Origin: Clostridioides mangenotii TR
GTDB taxonomy: Bacteria; Bacillota; Clostridia; Peptostreptococcales; Peptostreptococcaceae
Length of the DNA stretch: 64,000 nucleotides
Assembly: GCF_000498755.1 (NCBI RefSeq)
Contig: NZ_AXUS01000001.1
Span: 1-64,000, forward strand
Reading direction: 5' to 3'
Positions 25,830 to 34,707 of the stretch are shown here, piece after piece. A program made the position numbers and the translations under genes. The notes under the pieces were generated by a model. That model made no database searches. It had not been told where the DNA came from and worked only from the letters and a program-made list of their open reading frames with translations. The first letter of the stretch is position 1; every line of letters begins with the position of its first letter.

Positions 25830-27440
25830 ATGAAGTTTGACGTTGAAAATCATGTATACAATTCAAAGAGGAATGTTGTCTTTGGAAAAAGTGGAGCTGT
25901 GGCTACTTCAGTACCATTATCATCACAAGTAGGATTAGAAATACTGAAAATGGGAGGAAATGCAGTTGATGCCGCTGTAGCAACTGCCGCGGCTTCTGCA
26001 GTTGTCGAACCAGTAAACAACGGCATAGGAGGAGACGCATATGCGCTCGTTTGGATAGAAGAAGAAAAAAAGCTCTACGGACTTAACTCAAGTGGCTTTG
26101 CTCCAGAAAAGATGACACTTGAGAGTTTTAATGGTTTAGATGAAATGCCAAAGTACGGTTTAAAACCTGTAACAGTACCTGGAATCCCTGCAGCTTGGTC
26201 TGAGCTAAACAAGAAATTTGGAAATCTTACACTGATGGACTGTTTAAAGCCAGCAATTAATTATGCAAGAGAAGGATTTGTAGTGTCACCAACCGTTGCA
26301 AAAATATGGGAAAAAGACTACAAGTTTTACAAAAAAGTGTTTAAAGGTGAGGAATTTGCGCCTTGGTTTGATACATTCTCTAAAAATGGTAGAGCACCTT
26401 TAGCTGGTGAAATTTTCAAATGTGAAGATCAGGCTAGGACTCTTGAAGAAATTGCTAAAACTAATGCAGAGAGTTTTTATAGAGGAAGTATAGCTGAGAA
26501 AATAGATGCTTTTTCTAAAAAGTACGATGGATTTATACGAAAGTCGGACTTAGAGAAATTTTATCCAGAGTGGGTTGAACCGATTACAACAGATTACAGG
26601 GGATACACAGTCTCAGAGATACCGCCAAACGGACATGGATTAACAGTGCTTATGGCACTTAATATATTAAAAGGTTTCGATTTAAATGGATCTAGAGAAG
26701 ATAGCGATAATTTACATAAAACAATTGAAAGTTTAAAACTAGCATTTGCAGACACAAAGACTTATATAACAGATATAAAACACATGAAAGTAAAACTAGA
26801 GGCTTTACTAAATCAAAGCTACGCAGATAAAAGAAGAGAATTAATAAAAGATAAAGCCATTCAACCAGAATCCGGTGATCCATACTGTGGCGGAACAGTG
26901 TATTTATGTAGTGCAGATAAAGACGGAAATATGGTCTCTTATATACAAAGCAACTACATGGATTTTGGATCTGGAATAGTAATCCCAGAAACAGGAATAG
27001 CTCTACACAATAGAGGAAATAACTTTAGCTTAGACCCAGAGCATCACAATGTAGTAGCACCATTGAAAAAACCTTACCACACTATAATTCCAGGATTTCT
27101 AAGTAAGGATTCAGAAGCTGTAGGAGCATTTGGAGTTATGGGGAAATTTATGCAACCACAAGGTCACATTCAAGTTTTAAGCAATATGATAGACTTTGGA
27201 TTAAATCCACAAGATGCTCTAGATGCACCAAGATGGCAGTGGATTAAGGATAAAGAAATAGAAGTGGAGCACGAAATGCCGAAACATACAGTTTATGACT
27301 TAGCAAAAAAAGGTCATGATGTGAAAGTGATTTATAACAACTTAGACATGGGAAGAGGACAGATAATAATAAAAAACGAGCATGGTAGCTATGCTTGTGG
27401 AACAGAATCACGTTGTGACGGATGTGTGGCGGTTTATTAG
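25830..27440 (+). CDS. Gamma-glutamyltransferase family protein
   Basis: Ntn-hydrolase of the gamma-glutamyltranspeptidase family (536 residues), which self-cleaves before a catalytic Thr. The N-terminal part shows GGNAVDAAVATAAASAVVEPVNNGIGGD. The nucleophile is probably Thr356 in CGGTVYLCSADKDGNMVSYIQSNY, and the small subunit has GKFMQPQGHIQVLSNMIDFGLNPQDALDAPRW. There is no signal peptide, so a cytosolic enzyme like Bacillus YwrD is more likely than a secreted glutathionase. The start is the ATG at 25830, seven bases after GGGAGG. It is monocistronic. The substrate (glutathione or gamma-glutamyl peptides) is inferred. Confidence 0.9.
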   Translation: MKFDVENHVYNSKRNVVFGKSGAVATSVPLSSQVGLEILKMGGNAVDAAVATAAASAVVEPVNNGIGGDAYALVWIEEEKKLYGLNSSGFAPEKMTLESFNGLDEMPKYGLKPVTVPGIPAAWSELNKKFGNLTLMDCLKPAINYAREGFVVSPTVAKIWEKDYKFYKKVFKGEEFAPWFDTFSKNGRAPLAGEIFKCEDQARTLEEIAKTNAESFYRGSIAEKIDAFSKKYDGFIRKSDLEKFYPEWVEPITTDYRGYTVSEIPPNGHGLTVLMALNILKGFDLNGSREDSDNLHKTIESLKLAFADTKTYITDIKHMKVKLEALLNQSYADKRRELIKDKAIQPESGDPYCGGTVYLCSADKDGNMVSYIQSNYMDFGSGIVIPETGIALHNRGNNFSLDPEHHNVVAPLKKPYHTIIPGFLSKDSEAVGAFGVMGKFMQPQGHIQVLSNMIDFGLNPQDALDAPRWQWIKDKEIEVEHEMPKHTVYDLAKKGHDVKVIYNNLDMGRGQIIIKNEHGSYACGTESRCDGCVAVY

Positions 27441-27479
27441 AATTTCGAATTCTATCGCAGGGCTTGACCTAACAAAAAT

Positions 27480-27553
27480 ATCGATTTGTTGAATTTCGCG
27501 ACAATCAATTTCGTACCGATAAATTTGGTCTGGAGCAAAATTCAACAATCGAT
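27480..27553. repeat. Long inverted repeat between convergent genes
   Basis: ATCGATTTGTTGAATTT (27480-27496) pairs with AAATTCAACAATCGAT (27538-27553) with one bulged base; the loop is 41 bases. No T tract follows on either strand. It lies between gamma-glutamyltransferase (plus) and sulfurtransferase (minus). Confidence 0.5.
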
Positions 27554-27571
27554 AAGATTTGTGGCATGCAT

Positions 27572-28423
27572 TTACTCTTCGCCTACCATTATTGAGTTGC
27601 CCTCGTAACTTATCCAGTCGCTGAAGCTCCCAATATATATTTTATGTGGTATATCTAATTCCCTAAGTGCAAGACTGTCTACACATGCAGAAATTCCAGA
27701 ACCGCATGATAGTATTATCTCGTTGTATTTATTTAACTCCTCAAAATGTTTTTTTAAGAATTCAATATCTTTAAGCGATCCATCGTCAAAGTTATCATTT
27801 AAAAGATCCTTGCAGAAATAATTTTTAGCACTAGGAATATGCCCGGCTTTTTCGTATGCTGGTTCTGTGATACCTTGGTATCTTTCGTTTGAACGGCAAT
27901 CTACAATCACTGTTTCATCACAGTAAAGTTTAGATTTCACATATTCCATAGGTACTACCAAATTGTCATCTACATTCACTTCTAGAGTTTTTCCATTCAC
28001 TTGTGGTTCATTAATCTTTGTTTCAATTTTGCCACCGTTTTTAATATACGATGTAAGTCCGCCATCTAGTACATATATATTTTTTAATCCCATATGTTTT
28101 AACTGAAAGAACAGTCTTGAGGCACCATTTAAATCTCCATCATCATAAGCAATTACAGTAGTGTCGTTATCGATACCTAATTTTTCTAGCTTTCCTTTCA
28201 AAACATACGGATCCTGAATTGGATTTTTGCCACCGTGCTTTTCGGCTGATTTAGACAAATCTTTATCAAGGTCTAGTATAAAACTACCTGGGATATGGCC
28301 TTTTTTATAAGAGTCTATTCCGTAAGTTCTATTTATTAAATCAAATCTACAGTCTATAATAACTAAATTGTCTTCTTTATCTAAAATGTCAATTAGCCTT
28401 TTTGCTGATATTATGTTCTTCAA
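27572..28423 (-). CDS. Sulfurtransferase with two rhodanese domains
   Basis: Thiosulfate or 3-mercaptopyruvate sulfurtransferase (283 residues). The inactive N-terminal rhodanese domain has VIIDCRFDL and KGHIPGSFILDLDKDLS. The catalytic C-terminal one has VIVDCRSNERYQGITEP, AGHIPSAKNYF and the active-site loop CGSGISACV, whose first Cys carries the persulfide. The start is taken as the TTG at 28423, because GGAGGCGG lies 4-11 bases before it; the ATG at 28438 would include that site in the coding region. It is monocistronic. The choice between thiosulfate and mercaptopyruvate cannot be made from this loop alone. Confidence 0.88.
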   Translation of the reverse strand: MKNIISAKRLIDILDKEDNLVIIDCRFDLINRTYGIDSYKKGHIPGSFILDLDKDLSKSAEKHGGKNPIQDPYVLKGKLEKLGIDNDTTVIAYDDGDLNGASRLFFQLKHMGLKNIYVLDGGLTSYIKNGGKIETKINEPQVNGKTLEVNVDDNLVVPMEYVKSKLYCDETVIVDCRSNERYQGITEPAYEKAGHIPSAKNYFCKDLLNDNFDDGSLKDIEFLKKHFEELNKYNEIILSCGSGISACVDSLALRELDIPHKIYIGSFSDWISYEGNSIMVGEE

Positions 28424-28588
28424 AATTACCGCCTCCATTTGATAGTAGAATTTTTAAAACCCTTCTTATTCATTATGTTAGTATAAAAATTGTCTCAAGT
28501 AAATATGTATTTTTATATTACAAAAACAAAAAAATATAGTATAATCATAATTGAGTATATAGTTAAATTTCTAATTAAACAAGATCAT

Positions 28589-28671
28589 GACATAAAACTA
28601 GAATTAACTTATTTTATCATTTTAGTACAGACACATTAGTTAATTTAAATTAGTCTTTGCAGCTTTATGTC
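28589..28671 (+). promoter_or_regulatory. Interrupted hairpin in the nfnAB leader
   Basis: In the 326-base gap before nfnA, GACATAAA (28589-28596) pairs with TTTATGTC (28664-28671), and further in AATTAACT pairs with AGTTAATT, with unpaired bases between. It matches no leader family I know. The rest of the gap is plain AT-rich DNA. Confidence 0.3.
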
Positions 28672-28749
28672 TGAATTTATATTTTTTGTTTAAGTTATTT
28701 ATTATGATGTGAGTTAAAAAATATATTTTTTAGAATGGAGAGTTGAGAG

Positions 28750-29643
28750 ATGAGTTACAAGATAGTTAGCAAAAGAGAACTAACAGATAACATTTACTTA
28801 ATGGATATTGAAGCTCCTAGAGTTGCGAAATCTGCTAAGCCAGGTCAATTTATCATAATCAAGACTGATGAGAAAGGTGAAAGAGTGCCTCTTACTATAG
28901 CTGATTACGATAGTGAAAAAGGAACAGTAACTATAGTTTTCCAAAGCGTTGGATCATCAACTAAAAAATTAGCACAATATGAAGAAAATGAATATGTTAT
29001 GGACTTTGTAGGTCCATTAGGGCAGCCAAGTGAGTATATTCATGAAGATATAGATGAGTTAAAGAAACAAAATATTCTGTTTGTGGCAGGTGGTGTTGGT
29101 TCTGCTCCAGTATATCCACAAGTTAAGTGGTTTAAAGAAAATGGACTAGATGTAGATGTTATAATAGGCTCTAGAACTAAAGATTTAGTAATTTTAGAAG
29201 ATCAAATGAAAACAGTTGCCAAAAATGTTTATGTTGCAACTGATGATGGAACATATGGATTTAATGGTAGAATTCCTGATTTAATTAGAGATTTAGTCGA
29301 AAATCAAGGTAAAAAATACGATCATATAATAGCGATTGGGCCTATGATCATGATGAAGTTTGTATGTTTATTGACTAAAGAGTTAAATATACCTACAACA
29401 GTTAGTTTAAATACAATAATGGTAGACGGTACTGGTATGTGTGGAGCATGTAGAGTTAGAATTGGTGACGAAATTAAATTTGCATGTGTAGACGGACCAG
29501 AGTTTGATGGACATTTAGTTGACTTTGATGAAGCGATGAGAAGACAAGGAATGTACAAGACTCAAGAAGGAAAAGCAGCTTTAGAGGCCGAAGATGGTGG
29601 TAACAGCCACCATGCTAATTGTGAGTGTGGGGGTGACAAGTAA
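28750..29643 (+). CDS. nfnA: NfnA: small subunit of NADH-dependent ferredoxin:NADP oxidoreductase
   Basis: FAD and [2Fe-2S] subunit of the cytosolic electron-bifurcating transhydrogenase NfnAB (older annotations: sulfide dehydrogenase beta subunit). The FAD-binding barrel shows VPLTIADYD, the NAD-binding fold VAGGVGSAPVYPQ, and the cluster-binding region has DGTGMCGACRVRIGDEIKFACVDGPEFDGH. At 297 residues it exceeds the core by a C-terminal tail SHHANCECGGDK rich in His and Cys, which might bind metal. The stop shares its last base with the next start, so nfnA and nfnB are translationally coupled. It links NADH, NADPH and ferredoxin pools in fermenting anaerobes. Confidence 0.93.
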   Translation: MSYKIVSKRELTDNIYLMDIEAPRVAKSAKPGQFIIIKTDEKGERVPLTIADYDSEKGTVTIVFQSVGSSTKKLAQYEENEYVMDFVGPLGQPSEYIHEDIDELKKQNILFVAGGVGSAPVYPQVKWFKENGLDVDVIIGSRTKDLVILEDQMKTVAKNVYVATDDGTYGFNGRIPDLIRDLVENQGKKYDHIIAIGPMIMMKFVCLLTKELNIPTTVSLNTIMVDGTGMCGACRVRIGDEIKFACVDGPEFDGHLVDFDEAMRRQGMYKTQEGKAALEAEDGGNSHHANCECGGDK

Positions 29644-31037
29644 TGAGTGCAAAAGTTAGAGTACCAGTTAGAGAGCAGGATCCTAAGGTTAGAGCTACAA
29701 ACTTTGATGAGGTTTGTTTAGGATATAATATAGAAGAAGCGGTTGAAGAAGCACAAAGATGTCTTGGATGTAAAAAACCTAGATGTGTTGAAGGCTGTCC
29801 AGTTAGCGTTGATATACCAGAATTTATACAAAAGGTTAAAGAAAAAGATATAGAGGGTGCTGCTAAAGTCATTGCAAAAAATAGTTCATTACCTGCAGTC
29901 TGTGGTAGAGTTTGCCCACAGGAAACACAATGCGAAGGTGTTTGTATAGTTGGAATAAAAAATGAACCAGTATCAATAGGTAAACTAGAAAGATTTGTTG
30001 CAGATTGGTCTAGAGAAAACAATGTAAACCTTTCTGAAACAGAGCCTAAAAAGGATGCTAAAGTTGCAGTTATTGGAAGTGGACCAGCTGGGCTTGCATG
30101 TGCAGGCGACTTAGCTAAAAAAGGATATACTGTAAAGATATTTGAAGCAATGCACGAACCAGGAGGAGTTTTAACTTACGGGATACCTGAGTTTAGACTT
30201 CCTAAGAGCGGAGTTGTACAACCTGAAATAGAAAACATTAAAAAACTTGGCGTTGAATTGGAGACAAATGTAATCGTTGGTAGGACTATTACCATTGAGC
30301 AGTTACAAGATGAAGGATACAATGCTATATTTATAGGATCAGGAGCAGGATTACCTTCGTTTATGGGTATTCCAGGTGAAAATGCTAACGGAGTATTTTC
30401 AGCAAATGAATACTTAACAAGAGTAAACTTAATGAAGGCTTACAAAGCAGATTATGATACACCGATAAGATCGGGTAAAAGAGTAGTGACAGTAGGTGGA
30501 GGAAATGTTGCAATGGATGCAGCAAGAACAGCACTTAGACTTGGATCTGAATCTTATATAGTTTATAGAAGAAGTGAAAAAGAGCTCCCAGCGAGAATTG
30601 AAGAAGTTCATCATGCAAAAGACGAGGGAGTAGTTTTCCATACTCTTACTAACCCTAAAGAAATTCTAGTAGATGAAACTGGAAATGTTAGAGGAATGGT
30701 ATTAGTTAAGATGGAGTTAGGAGAGCCAGATGATTCAGGAAGAAGAAGACCTATGGAGATAAAAGGGTCTGAATTTGAAATAGAGGCAGATACAGTAATA
30801 ATGTCTCTTGGTACTAGCCCAAATCCACTTATATCATCAACTACTAAAGGACTTGAAGTAAATAAGAGAAAGTGTATTATTGCAGACGAGTCTGGTCATA
30901 CAACAATAGATGGAGTTTACGCAGGCGGGGATATAGTAACAGGAGCTGCTACAGTTATATCAGCAATGGGAGCTGGTAGAAAAGCTGCTGCATCTATAGA
31001 TGAATATTTAAGAGAAAATGTCTTAAATAAAAATTAA
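29643..31037 (+). CDS. nfnB: NfnB: large subunit of NADH-dependent ferredoxin:NADP oxidoreductase
   Basis: Large subunit (464 residues), related to the small subunit of glutamate synthase. The N-terminal Cys-rich part CLGCKKPRCVEGCPVSVDIPEF plus CGRVCPQETQCEGVCIVG holds two [4Fe-4S] sites. Two dinucleotide folds follow: the FAD site AVIGSGPAGLACAGDLAKKG and the NADPH site VVTVGGGNVAMDAARTALRLG. A final FAD contact is IDGVYAGGDIVTGAATVISAMGAGRKAA. The absence of a glutamate synthase large subunit next door and the nfnA partner support NfnB rather than GltD. GGGGGTGAC precedes the ATG. Confidence 0.94.
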   Translation: MSAKVRVPVREQDPKVRATNFDEVCLGYNIEEAVEEAQRCLGCKKPRCVEGCPVSVDIPEFIQKVKEKDIEGAAKVIAKNSSLPAVCGRVCPQETQCEGVCIVGIKNEPVSIGKLERFVADWSRENNVNLSETEPKKDAKVAVIGSGPAGLACAGDLAKKGYTVKIFEAMHEPGGVLTYGIPEFRLPKSGVVQPEIENIKKLGVELETNVIVGRTITIEQLQDEGYNAIFIGSGAGLPSFMGIPGENANGVFSANEYLTRVNLMKAYKADYDTPIRSGKRVVTVGGGNVAMDAARTALRLGSESYIVYRRSEKELPARIEEVHHAKDEGVVFHTLTNPKEILVDETGNVRGMVLVKMELGEPDDSGRRRPMEIKGSEFEIEADTVIMSLGTSPNPLISSTTKGLEVNKRKCIIADESGHTTIDGVYAGGDIVTGAATVISAMGAGRKAAASIDEYLRENVLNKN

Positions 31038-31284
31038 TTAAAATATAAAAAAGTATAAATAATAAATAAAATTTTTACCCTAGCACAGCCCTTAGTAAGA
31101 GGCAGTGCTAGGGTTTTGCTTTGCAATTGAAAATGAAAATCTAGTAGGATTAACCATTGGTTTTTTAAATTAGATAGTATATAATAATTAATAGAGAAAT
31201 ATATAATTACGTTTTTCAAATAAAAGGGGAGCATTTTGCTTCCCTTGAATCATGTTCAAAAATTTAATACAAGGAGGACAATGG

Positions 31285-32652
31285 ATGGTTAGTCAACAAA
31301 TACTCGGTACAGAGCGCATAAGCAAACTTCTGATTAAATATTCTATACCGGCGATAATAGGTATGTTGGTAAATAGTTTATACAATGTTGTAGATAGAAT
31401 ATTCATAGGAAATATAGAAGGTGTAGGCTCTTTGGCTATAACAGGTCTTGGAGTAACTATGCCTATAATGACTATAATTTTAGCTTTTGGTATGTTAATA
31501 GGAATAGGAACAACAACTACGATTTCCCTAAAACTAGGTGAAGGAAAGGTAGAAGATGCACGTAAATTAATTGGAAATGCTATGACACTTTCAGTGGTAT
31601 TAGGAATTATTTTAACTATAATAGGACTTGTTTTTCAAGATCAAATATTAATTTTATTTGGAGCAAGTGAAAATACAATTTTCTATGCAAAGGAATATAT
31701 AAATATTATTTTAATGGGTACTGTAGTAAACTTACTTGCATTTTCTTTAAATCACTCTATAAGGGGAGATGGGGCACCTGCAATTTCTGCTGGTATAATG
31801 ATAGTTGGATGTTTAACAAATATAATTTTAGACTATGTTTTGATATTTATTGTAGGCATGGGAATTAAAGGAGCAGCTATAGCAACAGTTACGTCACAAG
31901 CTTTAACGGCAGTTTTAACAATAGCTTACTATGTAAGCGGTAAATCTAACTTAAAGTTTGAGAAGAAAAGCTTAAAATTAGAATCACATCTTGTAAAAGC
32001 AGTTTTTGCAATAGGAATGTCTTCATTTGCTATGCAACTTGCAGCCAGTTTGGTACAAGTTGTTTCAAACCACGCTCTTAAAAGTTATGGAGGAGATTTA
32101 GCTATAGGGGCTATGGCTACAGTTTCATCAATAGCTATGTTCTTTTTAATGCCTGTTTTTGGAATAAACCAGGGAGCGCAGCCGATAGTTGGATTTAACT
32201 ATGGTGCAAAACAATACGATAGAGTTAGGAAAGCCTATATGGGATCACTTGCAGCTGCAACTATTTTGCTTACATTAGGATTTTTAGCAGTACAGTTGTT
32301 CCCACATGCAATCGTAGGTATATTTAACAAAGACCCTGAGCTTATGGCTATATCTGTAAATGGACTTAGATTATACCTATTCATGTTGCCTATAATAGGG
32401 ATATCAATTATCGGTGGAGTATTTATTCAGTCAATAGGTAAAGCGAAGATGTCAATGATACTCAGCTTACTTAGACAGGTTATACTATTAATACCATTTA
32501 TAATTATACTTCCGAGATTTATGGGGTTAAAAGGAGTTTGGATGGCTCAACCGTTATCAGATTTAATAGCGGTACTTCTTACTGGATATGTAGTTCATAA
32601 GGAATTAAAACGTCAAAAGCAGTTGACGTTAGATCAAAATAAAGCGCTTTAA
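31285..32652 (+). CDS. MATE-family efflux transporter
   Basis: Multidrug and toxin extrusion protein with twelve predicted membrane helices in two similar halves (455 residues). It opens TERISKLLIKYSIPAIIGMLVNSLYNVVDRIFIG, and has NHSIRGDGAPAISAGIMIVG in the first half and FFLMPVFGINQGAQPIVGFNYGAKQYDRV in the second, all typical of the DinF/NorM branch. It couples drug export to a sodium or proton gradient. The start is the ATG at 31285, seven bases after AAGGAGG; an earlier ATG at 31252 lacks a site. It appears monocistronic. Confidence 0.92.
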   Translation: MVSQQILGTERISKLLIKYSIPAIIGMLVNSLYNVVDRIFIGNIEGVGSLAITGLGVTMPIMTIILAFGMLIGIGTTTTISLKLGEGKVEDARKLIGNAMTLSVVLGIILTIIGLVFQDQILILFGASENTIFYAKEYINIILMGTVVNLLAFSLNHSIRGDGAPAISAGIMIVGCLTNIILDYVLIFIVGMGIKGAAIATVTSQALTAVLTIAYYVSGKSNLKFEKKSLKLESHLVKAVFAIGMSSFAMQLAASLVQVVSNHALKSYGGDLAIGAMATVSSIAMFFLMPVFGINQGAQPIVGFNYGAKQYDRVRKAYMGSLAAATILLTLGFLAVQLFPHAIVGIFNKDPELMAISVNGLRLYLFMLPIIGISIIGGVFIQSIGKAKMSMILSLLRQVILLIPFIIILPRFMGLKGVWMAQPLSDLIAVLLTGYVVHKELKRQKQLTLDQNKAL

Positions 32653-32769
32653 GAATAAATAGCTTTTGTTTAAATAAATTTATTTTTTCTAAAAATTGTA
32701 AATATTAAGTATTTATGCTAAAATTAAATCACTTTATGTTAAAGAAATTAGATGTTATGGAGTGATTAA

Positions 32770-33744
32770 ATGGATTTTTTAGATAAAGATATATTGTTAA
32801 GTGCAAGGGTTAGTATGAAAGTAGTAAAGACTCTTTCTAAAATAAATGAATTCAAAGGTAGGCAGATCGTATATAAAAAACAAAATAAGGAACTTTTAGA
32901 TAATTTGAGTGAAACTTCTTTAGTTGATTGCGCTTTATCTACTCATATAGGTCAAAATTCAAGAAAAAGAAAAATGGATATAGAAGAACTTGTGAATGGT
33001 GAAAAGGTACCATCTACAGAGGATGAGTGGAGTGTAGTTGAATATAGAGATCTAGTTAAGACCATTAATAGTGCGTACTATACTATGAGTTTAGATTCAC
33101 AGTTAATTGCGGAATTACACGGTTACTTGTACAAGTACTCAAATCAAAGGGGCGGATTTTTTAGAGATGATCTAAGCTCTGAAGTTAAAAACCTTTGCAG
33201 TTCATATCACAAACTTTTGGAAGAAGATGAGGTAGATGTACTTATATTAATTGCTACAATTGTACTAGAGTTTATACTGCTTCATCCTTTTAATAAAGGA
33301 AATGTAAAAATGGCTAGGGTACTAATGCTTCTTACTTTAAATCAAAATGGTTACGAGGTCGGGAGATATATTAGCTTAGGTAAAGTATTTGATGAAAGTT
33401 CTTTAGAATACTTTGAGAGAATAAAAACCTTGAGATCACATCTTGGTAGAGGTGAGTACGATATAAACACTTGGTTGGAGTATTTTTTAGAAAGTATACT
33501 TATAGCTTATCAAAAGCTAAATGATAGCTTGAACATAACAGATAAAGATAAAGTAACAAAAACTCTTAGAATAGAAACTTATATTAATTCGACTCTTGGA
33601 TACTTCACCAAGCAAGATATAAAGGATATGTGCCCAGATATACCTGATCCTACTATAAATAGAGTATTTAATAATCTTAGAAGAGAAGATAAGATTGAAG
33701 TTATTGCTCGAGGTAGAAACGCTAAGTGGAGAAAAAAATATTAG
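32770..33744 (+). CDS. Fic-domain protein with degenerate active-site motif
   Basis: Fic-like protein of 324 residues. An N-terminal helical region (about 1-75), a Fic core (about 95-235) and a C-terminal winged helix (YFTKQDIKDMCPDIPDPTINRVFNNLRREDKIEVIARGRNAKWRKK, residues 280-324) follow the order of the Fic/DUF4172 group. The expected HPFxDGNGRxxR loop reads HPFNKGNVKMAR: the His (about residue 172) stays, but the acidic Mg ligand, the Gly and the first Arg are replaced by Lys, Val and Lys. The N-terminal autoinhibitory pattern SxxIEGN reads STHIGQN, without Glu. It may have lost AMP transfer or have another activity. It stands alone and is not part of a toxin pair. Confidence 0.8.
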   Translation: MDFLDKDILLSARVSMKVVKTLSKINEFKGRQIVYKKQNKELLDNLSETSLVDCALSTHIGQNSRKRKMDIEELVNGEKVPSTEDEWSVVEYRDLVKTINSAYYTMSLDSQLIAELHGYLYKYSNQRGGFFRDDLSSEVKNLCSSYHKLLEEDEVDVLILIATIVLEFILLHPFNKGNVKMARVLMLLTLNQNGYEVGRYISLGKVFDESSLEYFERIKTLRSHLGRGEYDINTWLEYFLESILIAYQKLNDSLNITDKDKVTKTLRIETYINSTLGYFTKQDIKDMCPDIPDPTINRVFNNLRREDKIEVIARGRNAKWRKKY

Positions 33745-33796
33745 TACAAGCAATAAAATTGTATAAATCAATGTAATCTTAATATATAAAACCATT

Positions 33797-33845
33797 AAGG
33801 CACACTTAAAGTTAATTTAATACACTTTTCGTGTGCCTTTTTGAT
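33797..33845 (+). terminator. Terminator after the Fic gene
   Basis: AAGGCACAC / GTGTGCCTT stem with a 25-base loop and T5. Confidence 0.75.
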
Positions 33846-33942
33846 TTTAATAACTTAACTTTAATGACTATTTGTTTGTCTAACTTGTATAAAAGAATTT
33901 TCAATAGAGATACTAATAGAAAGAAATAAGGAGGTAACTATT

Positions 33943-34596
33943 TTGAAAAAAAAACTACTTTATATAAGTGTGAATTCAAAACCCGAAGATTTATCTTCAA
34001 GTAAAACTGTTGCAAGAAAATTTATAAATAGATTTTTAGAGAGAAATCCAGATTTTATTTTAGAAGAAATTGATCTGTATAAAAATCATATCCCAAAATT
34101 AGAATATCAATATTATGAAAAAAGAAATACACTCATAAAAGAAGATAAACTTACAAATTTAGGGGAACAAGACAAAAGAGAAATAAATATAATAAACGAA
34201 CTTTGTGATCAGTTTGTGGAAGCAAGAGTATATGTGATATCCTCCCCGATGTGGAGTTTATCATTCCCATCACAATTAAAAGCTTACATTGACTGTATAG
34301 TTCAAGATGGAAAAACTATTACTTTTGATGACGATGAAAAACCAGATGGATTGTTAAATGATTTTGACAGAAGTGTAGTGTATGTACAATCATCTGGAGC
34401 TAAAATACCGTGGATTATGAAACCGATATTAAATAAAGGCTTGAATTATATTGAAAGTATAATGAAGTTTATTGGCATAAAAAAATTTGAGGAATTATTA
34501 GTTGATGGAACAGGAACTACAGAAGAAGAAAGGCAAAGTTCTTTGACAAATGCCTATGACAAGATAGATGAGGTTATAGATAGTTTGAAGTTTTAG
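33943..34596 (+). CDS. azoR: FMN-dependent NADH-azoreductase/NAD(P)H dehydrogenase
   Basis: Flavodoxin-fold quinone/azo-compound reductase (217 residues). The N-terminal phosphate loop is LYISVNSKPEDLSSSKTVARKFI. The FMN-contacting SSPMWSLSFPSQLKAYIDCIVQDGKTITF and VVYVQSSGA are as in AzoR. TTG is the start codon, with AAGGAGGT seven bases before it. It reduces quinones or azo dyes with NADH in the cytosol and may protect from electrophiles. It is monocistronic, ending at a bidirectional terminator. Confidence 0.88.
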   Translation: MKKKLLYISVNSKPEDLSSSKTVARKFINRFLERNPDFILEEIDLYKNHIPKLEYQYYEKRNTLIKEDKLTNLGEQDKREINIINELCDQFVEARVYVISSPMWSLSFPSQLKAYIDCIVQDGKTITFDDDEKPDGLLNDFDRSVVYVQSSGAKIPWIMKPILNKGLNYIESIMKFIGIKKFEELLVDGTGTTEEERQSSLTNAYDKIDEVIDSLKF

Positions 34597-34640
34597 CATT
34601 TTGTTTAAACTAATAGGAAAATTAAAGCGTTTGAAATTTA

Positions 34641-34686
34641 AAAAACCTGCTTCGTATGGAGAATTATCCATATAGAAGCAGGTTTT
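34641..34686. terminator. Bidirectional terminator between azoreductase and nitroreductase
   Basis: AAAAACCTGCTTC / GAAGCAGGTTTT with an inner TATGGA / TCCATA extension; A and T runs on the two sides. Confidence 0.85.
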
Positions 34687-34707
34687 CTGTTATTTTGGCA
34701 TTTAAAT

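Noticed and set aside
29615-30022. Minus-strand frame of 135 residues across the nfnA/nfnB junction
   Set aside because: It lies opposite two strongly supported, overlapping genes and has no ribosome-binding site.
29643-31037. nfnB as glutamate synthase small subunit (gltD)
   Set aside because: No large glutamate synthase gene is adjacent, and the coupled nfnA subunit fits the bifurcating transhydrogenase.
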